Positions 51,612 to 59,811 of a stretch of 64,000 nt of DNA are shown here, in pieces. The position numbers were made by a program, and so were the translations under genes. The notes under the pieces were generated by a model. It saw nothing but the letters and a program-made list of their open reading frames with translations. It had not been told where the DNA came from and made no database searches. Origin of the DNA: Dyella_B sp035503745 (lineage in GTDB: Bacteria; Pseudomonadota; Gammaproteobacteria; Xanthomonadales; Rhodanobacteraceae); assembly GCF_035503745.1 (NCBI RefSeq), contig NZ_DATJTC010000022.1, positions 15,659 to 79,658 on the forward strand, written 5' to 3'. Each line of letters begins with the position of its first letter. Within the stretch, counting starts at the first letter, position 1.

Positions 51612-52412
51612 ATGAGTACCGAAGCCGTTTCCATCCCGGACCGAGACCTGTTGCGCCCGCTGCGCTACCTGTGGCGCATACCGCTGCTGCTGGTGCACAT
51701 CGTGCTCGGCATCCTGCTGTGCGGGTTCGTGCTTACCTGGAATCGCCACCAGGTGATGAAGGATGGCCGCGAGCCGTTCACCCACCGCATGATCCGCGCC
51801 TGGTCCACCGGGTTGATGCGCATCTTCGGCCTGCGTTCGGTGCGCGTGGGGCAGCCGCTGCCCGATGCGGTGCTGTTCGTGGCCAATCACACCTCCTGGA
51901 TCGACATCGAACTGCTGCACAGCCAGCGCGCGGCCTGCTTCGTGGCCAAGGCGGAAATCGCCAGCTGGCCGCTGGTCGGCTGGCTGGCGGCCAGCGGCGG
52001 CACCATCTTCCACCGCCGCGGCAGCAACCACTCGCTGGCCTCGGTGATGCAGGTCATGGTCGATCGCCTGCGCGAAGGCCGTTCGGTGGCCGTGTTTCCC
52101 GAGGGCGGCACCGGCCACCACGGCGTGCTGAAAGTGTTCCACGCGCGGATTTTCCAGTCCGCGCTGGATGCGCAAGTACCGGTGCAGCCGGTGGCGCTGC
52201 GTTTCGCCCGCGCCGGCAAGCGGCAGGTCGACGCCGGGTTCCGCGAAGACGAAAACTTCATGCAGAACTTCCTGCGCCTGCTGGGCGGCCCACCGATGGA
52301 TGCCGAAGTGCACTTCCTTGAACCGGTGCCCGTCCATGCGGACGGCCGCCGCCGGATGGCGGAGCTGGCGCGCGAGCGCATCGCCGCAGCGCTGGAGGAT
52401 CGCGCCGCATGA
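51612..52412 (+). CDS. plsC: 1-acylglycerol-3-phosphate acyltransferase (PlsC family)
   Basis: A 266-residue membrane acyltransferase of phosphatidic acid synthesis. One or two membrane helices lie at about residues 25-45. The HX4D motif is NHTSWID, motif III is FPEGGTGHHG and motif IV is PVQPVALRF. The ribosome site is weak, and a three-codon frame (ATGATGTACTGA) ends on its ATG, so coupling to that short frame is possible. Its stop overlaps the start of the next gene (ATGA). Confidence 0.88.
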   Translation: MSTEAVSIPDRDLLRPLRYLWRIPLLLVHIVLGILLCGFVLTWNRHQVMKDGREPFTHRMIRAWSTGLMRIFGLRSVRVGQPLPDAVLFVANHTSWIDIELLHSQRAACFVAKAEIASWPLVGWLAASGGTIFHRRGSNHSLASVMQVMVDRLREGRSVAVFPEGGTGHHGVLKVFHARIFQSALDAQVPVQPVALRFARAGKRQVDAGFREDENFMQNFLRLLGGPPMDAEVHFLEPVPVHADGRRRMAELARERIAAALEDRAA

Positions 52413-53428
52413 CCCTGCCGTCAGGGCGGGATTTCCGCCCAGCCTGGCCGCTTACCAGCGGGCACATCCAGACGATGCTTTCTTCCAGCGGCGTGCGCCG
52501 CAAGCTGCTGCCGCGGCGCGCCTACAAGGTGCTGGAAGGCGCCGAGCAGGTGATGATCGATGCCGGCGAGGGCGTGCGCCTCACCGGTGCATACACCGCG
52601 CAAACGGCGCAGCCCGCATCGCGGGGCCTGGCGGTGTTGTTCCATGGCTGGGAAGGCAGCGTCGATTCCACCTACGTGCTGCAGACCGGCAGCCGCTTGC
52701 TGGAAGACGGCTGGGACATCTTCCGCCTCAACTTCCGCGACCATGGCGACAGCCACGCGCTCAACGAAGCGCTGTTCCATTCCTGCCGCATCGACGAAGT
52801 GGTGCATGCGGTGGGCGACATCGCGCGGCGCTGGCCTTCGCGCCACCTGGCGCTGGCGGGCTTCTCGCTGGGCGGCAACTTTGCGCTGCGGGTGGCGCTG
52901 CGCGCGCCGGCCCTGGGTATTCCCCTGCACTATGCGCTGGCGGTGTGTCCGATCATCGATCCCGGCGAAGGCCTGTTCTCGCTGGAAGAATCCGCGCCCT
53001 GGTTCTACCAGGCCTACTTCATGAACAAATGGCGCCACTCGCTGCGCGCCAAGCAGGCCGCGTTTCCGCACCGCGAATATTTCGAGCTGCAGGAACTGAA
53101 GCAGAACCTGCGCGGCCTGACCGAGGCCCTGGTGCTGCGCCATACCGATTTCGGTTCGCTGCAAGCGTATCTGGACGGCTATTCGGTGGCAGGCAAGGCG
53201 CTCGCCGGCATGCAGATTCCCGCGACCATCCTCACGGCGCGCGACGATCCGGTGATCCCGGTGGATGCCTTCGAACGGCTGCAATTGCCCGGCAATGTGG
53301 AGCTGGACATCGCCGACCATGGCGGGCACTGCGGTTTCATCCGCGGCTGGGACATGACCAGCTTCTGCGACGACTACATTGCCGCGCGCTTCAACGCGAT
53401 CGCTACAGGCAACTCGCCCTTAGCGTAG
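52409..53428 (+). CDS. YheT-like alpha/beta hydrolase
   Basis: A 339-residue hydrolase of the YheT/AB-hydrolase group. GHIQTMLSS near the N-terminus is typical of the family, the oxyanion region is VLFHGWEGS, the nucleophile Ser lies in AGFSLGGNFALR, Asp in TARDDPVIPVD and His in DHGGHCGFI. The substrate is unknown. It starts on the plsC stop (ATGA), so it is coupled to plsC, which suggests a lipid or acyl substrate. Confidence 0.9.
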   Translation: MTLPSGRDFRPAWPLTSGHIQTMLSSSGVRRKLLPRRAYKVLEGAEQVMIDAGEGVRLTGAYTAQTAQPASRGLAVLFHGWEGSVDSTYVLQTGSRLLEDGWDIFRLNFRDHGDSHALNEALFHSCRIDEVVHAVGDIARRWPSRHLALAGFSLGGNFALRVALRAPALGIPLHYALAVCPIIDPGEGLFSLEESAPWFYQAYFMNKWRHSLRAKQAAFPHREYFELQELKQNLRGLTEALVLRHTDFGSLQAYLDGYSVAGKALAGMQIPATILTARDDPVIPVDAFERLQLPGNVELDIADHGGHCGFIRGWDMTSFCDDYIAARFNAIATGNSPLA

Positions 53429-53495
53429 GCCAGGCAGCCAGGGCAGGCCGCGTCATCGGCTATCATCGGGGGCAATTACCGCGCCCACACCGCCT

Positions 53496-54791
53496 ATGCG
53501 CCCAGCCCGGCTCGTCATCAACACGATTGGTTCGCTCGGCGATCTGTTTCCGTTTCTGTCGGTAGGATGCGCACTCAAAGCGCGCGGACATCAGGTGACG
53601 GTGGCTACGCTGGACCAGCATCGCGTCGCGGTCGAACAGGCGGGTTTGCACTTCGCCAGTGCCAGCGCGAGGCAGCCACCGCAGGACCTGGCCGAATTTA
53701 CCGAACGCGTGTTCCACCCCGTGCACGGCCCAAGCCTGGTGATTCGCGAACTGGCCGGCGCCGACGTGAGCGAAAGCTACGCGCGCTTGCAGGTCATCTG
53801 CAAGGACGCCGATGTGCTGATGACTTCCACGCTGGCTTTCGCCGGCCAGATTCTCGGCGAAACGCTGGGCGCGGCCGGGCAACTGCGCTGGGTCTCGGCG
53901 GTACTGACGCCGTGCAACATGCTGTCCATCTTCGACCCGCCCATCGTCGGCATGCCGTGGGTGGATGCGATTTCAACCGGTCCGCTGCGCGGCCGGCGCC
54001 TGCTGCAGCATCTGACGATGCTGAGGCTGCGCCGTTGGACCGGCCCGGTGCGCGCGTTCCGGCGCGAACGGGGCCTGCGCGCGGAATCGACGCTGGGCAA
54101 CCCGCTGCAGCACGGCCAACACGCGCCCGATTGCGCGCTGGCCTTGTTTTCGCCGCTGCTGGGAACGCGGCAGGCGGATTGGCCACCCCAGGTGCGCATC
54201 ACCGGTTTTGCCCATTACGCGCAACCGGGTGCGGTGCCCGACGAGGCGTTGCAGGCCTTCCTGCGCGAGGGATCGCCGCCGCTGGTATTTACGCTGGGAT
54301 CGAGCGCGGTGCACATCGGCGAAAACTTTCTGCGCGAAAGCCTGCAGGTGTGCGAGCGGTTGGAGCGCCGCGCCGTGCTCTTCACCGGTTCGGCCCAGAT
54401 GCGCGCGAAGCTGCCCGCTTCGCTACCTGCTTATGCGTGCGCCGTCGAGTACGCGCCGCACGCGGCGGTGTTCGCGCAGGCCGCGGCGATCGTGCATCAC
54501 GGCGGCATCGGCACGAGCACCGAAGCGCTGCGCGCGGGCCGGCCGATGCTGGTGGTGCCGCACGGTTTCGACCAGTACGACAATGCCCAGCGCCTCAAGC
54601 GCCTGGGCGTGGCGCATGCGCTTGCGGCGCGCGATTACCGCTGCGAAGCGGCGCTGCCGTTGCTCAAGGATCTGCTCGATCATCCCGCTTACGAACAGCG
54701 GGCATCGCAATGCGCCCAATCGGTGCGGGCCGAACGCGGCGATCAGGTCGCCGCGGATCTGATCGAGGCGCTGCTGTCCGAACGCGGGTGA
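53496..54791 (+). CDS. Glycosyltransferase family 1 (UGT/RhlB-like)
   Basis: A 431-residue GT-B glycosyltransferase. The N-terminal domain begins RLVINTIGSLGDLFPFLSVGCALKARGH, the acceptor-side signature. The C-terminal donor site has VEYAPHAAVFAQAAAIVHHGGIGTSTEALRAGRPMLVVPHGFDQYDNA, close to rhamnosyl- and sterol-glucosyltransferases. It probably glycosylates a lipid. It follows plsC and the YheT-like gene in the same direction after 67 bases, which fits a lipid-modification cluster. Confidence 0.87.
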   Translation: MRPARLVINTIGSLGDLFPFLSVGCALKARGHQVTVATLDQHRVAVEQAGLHFASASARQPPQDLAEFTERVFHPVHGPSLVIRELAGADVSESYARLQVICKDADVLMTSTLAFAGQILGETLGAAGQLRWVSAVLTPCNMLSIFDPPIVGMPWVDAISTGPLRGRRLLQHLTMLRLRRWTGPVRAFRRERGLRAESTLGNPLQHGQHAPDCALALFSPLLGTRQADWPPQVRITGFAHYAQPGAVPDEALQAFLREGSPPLVFTLGSSAVHIGENFLRESLQVCERLERRAVLFTGSAQMRAKLPASLPAYACAVEYAPHAAVFAQAAAIVHHGGIGTSTEALRAGRPMLVVPHGFDQYDNAQRLKRLGVAHALAARDYRCEAALPLLKDLLDHPAYEQRASQCAQSVRAERGDQVAADLIEALLSERG

Positions 54792-54800
54792 TCGCGCCGT

Positions 54801-56282
54801 TCAGTCCGCCGGCACGCAACGTCCGTTAGCCCAGGCACGCAGCGCGGCGACCTGTTCGTGCATCAGCACCGAAAGCGGCTTGGTAGCGTTGAGCGCATTG
54901 ATCAGCGTGACCTGGTCGAGCGTGGCGCCGTTGCCGCTGGCGTCGTAGAGCGCGCTGACCACGCCCTGTTCGATTTCCGCGCCGGAAAAACCGTCGCTGG
55001 CTTGCGCCAATGCGTTGAGGTCGAACGACTCCAGCGGCAGCTTGCGGCGCTGGAGGTGCAAGGCGAAGATCGCCGCGCGTACTTCGGTGCGCGGCAGATC
55101 GACGAAGAAAATTTCGTCGAAGCGGCCCTTGCGCAGCAGTTCGGCCGGCAGTTCGTTCACCGCGTTGGCGGTGGCCACCACGAACACCTTGGATTTGCGC
55201 TCGGCCATCCAGGTCAGCAGATATCCCAGCACGCGCCGCGACACGCCGCCGTCCTCGGCGCCGCCGCTGGCCAGGCCTTTTTCGATCTCGTCGATCCATA
55301 GCACGCACGGCGCCAGCGTTTCGCAACTGGCCAGCGCCTCGCGCAGGTTCTTTTCCGTTTCGCCCTGGTATTTGTCGTACAGCGAGCCGAAGTCCAGCCG
55401 GATCAGCGGCACCCCGAAGCCGCCGGCGATGGCCTTGGAGGCGAGGCTTTTGCCGCAGCCCTGCACGCCCAGCAGCAGCACGCCCTTGGGCGGATCGAGC
55501 GCCGGTTGCGGGCTGGGGTCCAGGAACACCGCGCGCCGCCGCTGCACCCAGTCGCGCACGTGGCTGACACCGGCCACGTCGGCGAAGCTGGCGGTGGCGT
55601 ACTCGTAATGCAGCAGGCCCGAGCGGTTGAGCAGGTCGAACTTGGCCTGCATCAGCTCGGGCAAATCGTTGGCGTTGAGCGCGCCGTCGTTGTAGATCAG
55701 CTTGCGCACAATCCGGCGCGCGTCCGGCGCGGTCAGGCCGACCAGATTGCGCACGATGGTGCGCGCGGCATCGTTGTCCACTTCCAGCGTGCGGTTGTTT
55801 TCGCGCTGCCAGGCGGCCGCTTCGCCGCGCAGGATGCCGGCCAGCTCCTTGATGTCGGGCAAGGCCAGCGGCACGCGCGTGGCAAGCGCTTCCAGCTCCT
55901 GCGGCAGTTCCACCTTCGCACCGATCAGCACCAGCGTGTGTGCGGCCGAATGATCGCGCTGCACGATTTCGCGCATCTGGCGCAAGGTCATCGGATACTG
56001 CAGGCAAGGCAGAAAGTCGAACAGCAGATAGATGCCGCGCTGCGGCGCGTTGCGGATCGCGGTGAGCGTGGCGGTGGCGTCGGGCGCGATGTCCTGGTCG
56101 CGCGGGCCGTTGAAATCCAGGCGCTGCAAACCCTCGGTAAACGTCCAGCGCCAAAGTGGATGCAGCGCCTGGGCGATCACGTGCGCAAAGCAGTCGATCA
56201 CCCGCTGTTCGTCCACCGTTTCGATCACCAGCAAAGGCGTTGCGGCACGCACCAGCGTGCTCAGGTCTTCCAGTTCGCTCAT
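54801..56282 (-). CDS. AAA+ ATPase, Ycf46-like
   Basis: A 493-residue protein. The N-terminal half (about 1-230) lacks recognisable motifs. The AAA domain has Walker A GVQGCGKSLASKAIAGGFG, Walker B CVLWIDEIEKGLA, sensor 1 VVATANAVNELP and the Arg-finger region LRKGRFDEIFFVDLP. It matches the Ycf46 group known from plastids and cyanobacteria, whose role may concern CO2 or metabolic regulation. It is convergent with the glycosyltransferase gene and divergent from the YbhB gene. Confidence 0.87.
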   Translation of the reverse strand: MSELEDLSTLVRAATPLLVIETVDEQRVIDCFAHVIAQALHPLWRWTFTEGLQRLDFNGPRDQDIAPDATATLTAIRNAPQRGIYLLFDFLPCLQYPMTLRQMREIVQRDHSAAHTLVLIGAKVELPQELEALATRVPLALPDIKELAGILRGEAAAWQRENNRTLEVDNDAARTIVRNLVGLTAPDARRIVRKLIYNDGALNANDLPELMQAKFDLLNRSGLLHYEYATASFADVAGVSHVRDWVQRRRAVFLDPSPQPALDPPKGVLLLGVQGCGKSLASKAIAGGFGVPLIRLDFGSLYDKYQGETEKNLREALASCETLAPCVLWIDEIEKGLASGGAEDGGVSRRVLGYLLTWMAERKSKVFVVATANAVNELPAELLRKGRFDEIFFVDLPRTEVRAAIFALHLQRRKLPLESFDLNALAQASDGFSGAEIEQGVVSALYDASGNGATLDQVTLINALNATKPLSVLMHEQVAALRAWANGRCVPAD

Positions 56283-56442
56283 GCGTCCTCCTGCAAGGGC
56301 GCTACCTTAGCAGGGCTGTCACGACCGGATCATGGCGGGCGGGGTAAGCTTGGGCGTCAGATTGCGGCAAGCTTGGCCTTGCGACCTTCGCCCGCGTCCC
56401 CATGTCCGACGCTTTGCGCCCACCTTCCCCGAGGACATTCCC

Positions 56443-57066
56443 ATGCAGCTACGCAGCGACGACTTCCAGCACGGCCGGCCCATTCCGGCGCAGTTCGCCT
56501 TCGGCAAGCCCGGCCAGCCGGTGGCGCTGTCGGACAACCGCAATCCGCACCTGGCCTGGAAGGACGCACCCGCCGGGACCCGCTCGTTCGTGCTGGCCTG
56601 CATCGACACCGACGTGCCGAGCAAGCCCGACGACGTCAACCAGCAAGGACGTACCGTGCCGGCCGACCTGCCGCGCGTGGAATTCGTGCACTGGCTGATG
56701 GCCGACATCCCCGCCGAATGCGGCGAGCTGGCCGACGGTTCCTGCAGCGACGAAGTCACCCCGCGCGGCAAGCGGCAACCGTTCGGGCCGCCCGGCAGCG
56801 TGCAGGGCGTGAACAACTATACTGACTGGTTCGCCGGCGATGCCGACATGGGCGGCACCTACCTCGGCTACGACGGCCCGTGTCCGCCGTGGAACGACAG
56901 CATCGTTCACCACTACCACTTCCACCTTTATGCGCTCGACACCGAACGGCTCGCGCTCAAGCCCGGCTTCACGCTTGCCCAACTGCGCGCGGCGATCGCC
57001 GGGCACGTGCTGGCCGAGGCGGTGCTGACGGGCACCTACAGCCTCAATCCGAACGTGCCGGCCTGA
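56443..57066 (+). CDS. YbhB/YbcL family Raf-kinase-inhibitor-like protein
   Basis: A 207-residue PEBP-fold protein. LAWKDAPAGTRSFVLACIDTDVP, VEFVHWLMADIPA and GYDGPCPPWNDSIVHHYHFHLYAL are the family's phosphate/ligand-site motifs. It has no signal peptide, so it is probably cytoplasmic, like YbhB. The biological role of the family in bacteria is not settled. GAGGA precedes the ATG at 56443. Confidence 0.92.
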   Translation: MQLRSDDFQHGRPIPAQFAFGKPGQPVALSDNRNPHLAWKDAPAGTRSFVLACIDTDVPSKPDDVNQQGRTVPADLPRVEFVHWLMADIPAECGELADGSCSDEVTPRGKRQPFGPPGSVQGVNNYTDWFAGDADMGGTYLGYDGPCPPWNDSIVHHYHFHLYALDTERLALKPGFTLAQLRAAIAGHVLAEAVLTGTYSLNPNVPA

Positions 57067-57151
57067 TACCTCAAACCGAAGTGGCCTTCACGCGCAGAGC
57101 GCATGGAATGTGGCACATGAATACGGGGCGCGCTGCTGTCGCCCCGGCTGC

Positions 57152-57316
57152 ATGAGGGTTGCCGCCACGCTGCACTACGCCCTGGTCTTCCTGGTTATCG
57201 CCGTCATCGCCGCCTTGCTGGGCTTCACAGGCATGGCCGGCACGGCGGCGTGGATCGCCAAGGTGCTGTTCGTACTGTTCCTGATCCTGGCCGTGATCGC
57301 GTTCCTGCGGCGCTAG
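57152..57316 (+). CDS. DUF1328 small membrane protein (YtjA-like)
   Basis: A 54-residue protein of two hydrophobic helices (LHYALVFLVIAVIAALLGFTGMAG and a second ending VIAFLRR). This is the DUF1328/YtjA pattern of small inner-membrane proteins often near stress genes. The ATG at 57152 is the only start that fits the family length; its ribosome site is poor. It precedes the DUF883 cluster. Confidence 0.75.
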   Translation: MRVAATLHYALVFLVIAVIAALLGFTGMAGTAAWIAKVLFVLFLILAVIAFLRR

Positions 57317-57392
57317 CTGAACGAGGGGGGCGGCAGTTCAGCCAGCCCGGCTATAAACCGCTAGAGTGAACACTCTGCCATCGGAGAACGTC

Positions 57393-57755
57393 ATGAACAA
57401 AGAAGTCCAGGCGCAGGAAAACGCTATTCACGGGCGCATTGACCAGGGCGCCGAGCGCATCAAGCAAGCCACATCCGAGGCGGTGGCCAGCAGCAAGGAA
57501 AAATTCGACCGCGCTGCCGACCATGTCGAAGACAGCCTGCATCGCGTTACCGACAAGGCGGCCAGCGCGGCCAACCGCACCACCGACAAAGTGGCCCAGG
57601 CCACCGAGCGCGGGCGCGCCGCCTACGATCACGCCAAGGACCGCGCCGACGAGTGGCTGGATGACGTGCGCGACTACGTGCGCGAAAAACCGGTGCAGGC
57701 AGTGGCCATCGCCCTTGGCGCAGGCTGGCTGCTTGGCCGTATTCTTCGCCGCTGA
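57393..57755 (+). CDS. DUF883 (ElaB/YqjD) ribosome/membrane-associated stress protein
   Basis: A 120-residue protein: a long charged helix with TxxAxE-type repeats (ERIKQATSEAVASSKEKFDRAADHVED, TDKVAQATERGRAAYDHAKDR) and one C-terminal membrane helix in VREKPVQAVAIALGAGWLLGRIL. This is the ElaB/YqjD/DUF883 architecture; E. coli members bind stationary-phase ribosomes at the membrane. GGAGA precedes the ATG at 57393. A YqjE-like gene follows after 29 bases. Confidence 0.88.
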   Translation: MNKEVQAQENAIHGRIDQGAERIKQATSEAVASSKEKFDRAADHVEDSLHRVTDKAASAANRTTDKVAQATERGRAAYDHAKDRADEWLDDVRDYVREKPVQAVAIALGAGWLLGRILRR

Positions 57756-57784
57756 TACACACCCATCAGGCACGGGGACGGGCG

Positions 57785-58267
57785 ATGCACGATTCCGTGC
57801 GCGATGACCAAACGGCTGGGCCATCCGAACCGCCGGGGCCGCCGCCGCGCGGCCTGCTTGAGGAAATCGGCCTGCTTGCGCGCGCGGTGCGCAACCTGTT
57901 CGGCGCGCAGCTGCAATTGCTGGCCGCCGAGCTTGGCCTGGCGCGCGCGGCTATCAACTGGATGCTTGCCGCCGGCCTGATCGCCACCGTCAGCGGCGTG
58001 GGCCTTGGGCTTACCGTGCTGGGCCTGGTCGGCCTGCTGCTGGCCAAGTGGCTGCAATCCTGGATCGCCGCGTTCGCCGTGCTGTGCGTGCTGGAGGCGC
58101 TGTTCCTGTTCGGTGCGATCGTGCTGTTCCGCCGCTGCATGCATTGGATGAGCCTGCCCGCCACGCGGCAGGAATGGCGTGCGATCATGCGCGACACCCT
58201 GCAAAAAGCCGAGCAGGGCATCGAAGACGGCGCGCAACCGGGGCCTGGGGGGACAAAGCAGCCATGA
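57785..58267 (+). CDS. YqjE-like (DUF1469, phage-holin superfamily) membrane protein
   Basis: A 160-residue protein with two or three membrane helices at about residues 60-85 and 90-120, in the style of YqjE. An amphipathic segment precedes them (EIGLLARAVRNLFGAQLQLLAAELGLARAA). YqjD-YqjE-YqjK occur together in E. coli, as here. Its stop overlaps the next start (ATGA). Confidence 0.8.
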   Translation: MHDSVRDDQTAGPSEPPGPPPRGLLEEIGLLARAVRNLFGAQLQLLAAELGLARAAINWMLAAGLIATVSGVGLGLTVLGLVGLLLAKWLQSWIAAFAVLCVLEALFLFGAIVLFRRCMHWMSLPATRQEWRAIMRDTLQKAEQGIEDGAQPGPGGTKQP

Positions 58268-58581
58268 GCCTGTTCAAGCATCTTGAGAAGGTCAGGCAGG
58301 CCCGCGGGCGCGTGGCCATGCACCGCCACGAACTGTCGGGGCCGGCGGCCTCGCTGTTGCTGCGCGGCTACCGGCATCCGCTTGTCACCATGGGTGCGGC
58401 GGCCGGCGCGGGTTTCGCGCTCGGCAGCATGGGCGTAGGCCCGCTGCGGGTGCCGGGGCTGGCCTCGCTGCTCAGCGGAGGCATCGCAGAAATCGTGGCG
58501 CAAGGCACGCGCCTGATCGCCGAATTGGGCATGGACGAGAGCGACACCGACACCGATACCCAACCCCGCGACGACGCATGA
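58264..58581 (+). CDS. Small hypothetical protein (105 aa), YqjK position
   Basis: A small protein with a basic, helical start (SLFKHLEKVRQARGRVAMHRH) and a weakly hydrophobic Gly/Ala-rich middle (VTMGAAAGAGFALGSMGVG) and an acidic Asp/Thr tail. Its place after a YqjE-like gene matches YqjK, but the sequence is not clearly related. It starts on the preceding stop and ends on the next start (ATGA at both ends). Confidence 0.7.
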   Translation: MSLFKHLEKVRQARGRVAMHRHELSGPAASLLLRGYRHPLVTMGAAAGAGFALGSMGVGPLRVPGLASLLSGGIAEIVAQGTRLIAELGMDESDTDTDTQPRDDA

Positions 58582-59744
58582 GCAACACCCAGCCCTCCGT
58601 GCCCACGGGCGCGGCGCCAGCGGTCGGCGGCGCCATGGCGCCTGAGCCGGCCGCCGTCACCAAGCAGGTCAAGCAGGCCACGCAGGGCGTGCATCGCATG
58701 CGCCGGCATCTGCGCGCCATCCGCATGATGCTCAATGCACTGCTGATACTGGCCCTGCTCTACACCGCCACCATCGTGCGCGAGCTGCTGATCCCACTGG
58801 TACTGGCCGCGTTCATCGGCCTGGCGCTCAACCCGATCGTGGCGGCGGGCGCGCGCCACCGCATTCCCCGCTGGCTGGGCGCGTGCGTGCTGATGATCTC
58901 GCTGATCGCCGGCATCGGCAGCGGCGTGGGCATGCTCACGCAGCCGGCGGTTGGCTGGTTCCATAACGCGCCGTCGGTGATCCGCAGCTTCGGCACCAAG
59001 CTCGAACACTTAACGCGGCCGCTCGAAGCGGCCAACCGCGCCACCCAGACGCTGGTCAACAACGGCCATCCGGTGCGCGCGCAACCGGCCCAGAATCAAA
59101 CCGACGTCGCCATCAGCGTGTGGGACGTGCTCTCCAACGCACCCAAGGTGCTGGCGGCGGTGCTGACGGTAATGCTGCTGGTGTTTTTCTTCCTGATCTA
59201 CGGCGACCTGCTGCTGCGGCGGCTGGTCGAGATCGCGCCCAACTTCGGCTACAAGCGTCATGCGGTGTCGATCGTGCGCGGCATCCAGACCGAAGTGTCG
59301 CGCTACATCCTTACTACCGTGGTGATCAACGTCATCTTGGGAATGACCACGGCGGGCATGCTCTACCTGCTGCACATGCCCGACCCGCTGCTATGGGGCA
59401 CGGTGGCGACGCTGGCCAATTTCATTCCATACGTGGGCGCGATCTTCACCACCACCATCCTGTTGCTGGTCGGCCTGATGCACTTCGAGGCAGTGGCGCA
59501 AGCCGTGCTGCCGGCACTGTGCTTCGCGGCCATCACCGCGGTCGAAGGCAATCTGATCACGCCGATGATCCTGGGCCGGCGCATGCGCATCAGCCCGATC
59601 GCGATCCTGGTCTGGCTGCTGGTATGGGGCTGGCTGTGGGGCGTACCCGGTGCGCTGCTGGCGGTGCCGATGCTGACCAGCGCGAAATTGATCGCCGAAC
59701 GCGTGCGCGGCTGGGAGTGGTTTGCGCGGATGGTGCAGCGTTGA
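58578..59744 (+). CDS. AI-2E family transporter (PerM-like)
   Basis: A 388-residue membrane protein of the AI-2E/PerM family with about eight helices. The family signatures are VRELLIPLVLAAFIGLALNPIV, LLVFFFLIYGDLLLRRLVEI and the late EGNLITPMILGRRMRISPIAILVWLLVWG. Members export small molecules (autoinducer-2 or sodium in some). A helical cytoplasmic start precedes the first membrane helix. It is translationally coupled to the small gene before it. Confidence 0.9.
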   Translation: MSNTQPSVPTGAAPAVGGAMAPEPAAVTKQVKQATQGVHRMRRHLRAIRMMLNALLILALLYTATIVRELLIPLVLAAFIGLALNPIVAAGARHRIPRWLGACVLMISLIAGIGSGVGMLTQPAVGWFHNAPSVIRSFGTKLEHLTRPLEAANRATQTLVNNGHPVRAQPAQNQTDVAISVWDVLSNAPKVLAAVLTVMLLVFFFLIYGDLLLRRLVEIAPNFGYKRHAVSIVRGIQTEVSRYILTTVVINVILGMTTAGMLYLLHMPDPLLWGTVATLANFIPYVGAIFTTTILLLVGLMHFEAVAQAVLPALCFAAITAVEGNLITPMILGRRMRISPIAILVWLLVWGWLWGVPGALLAVPMLTSAKLIAERVRGWEWFARMVQR

Positions 59745-59770
59745 GGCCCTAGCCGCATCCCCGTCACCGA

Positions 59771-59794
59771 CCCGCTTGGCTGTGGCCAAGCGGG
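59771..59794. terminator. Hairpin between AI-2E transporter and efflux genes
   Basis: A perfect 10-bp stem CCCGCTTGGC / GCCAAGCGGG with a TGTG loop lies between the convergent genes ending at 59744 (+) and 59812 (-). No T-tract follows on either strand. Confidence 0.6.
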
Positions 59795-59811
59795 CCGGTG
59801 ATGGTGAGAGG

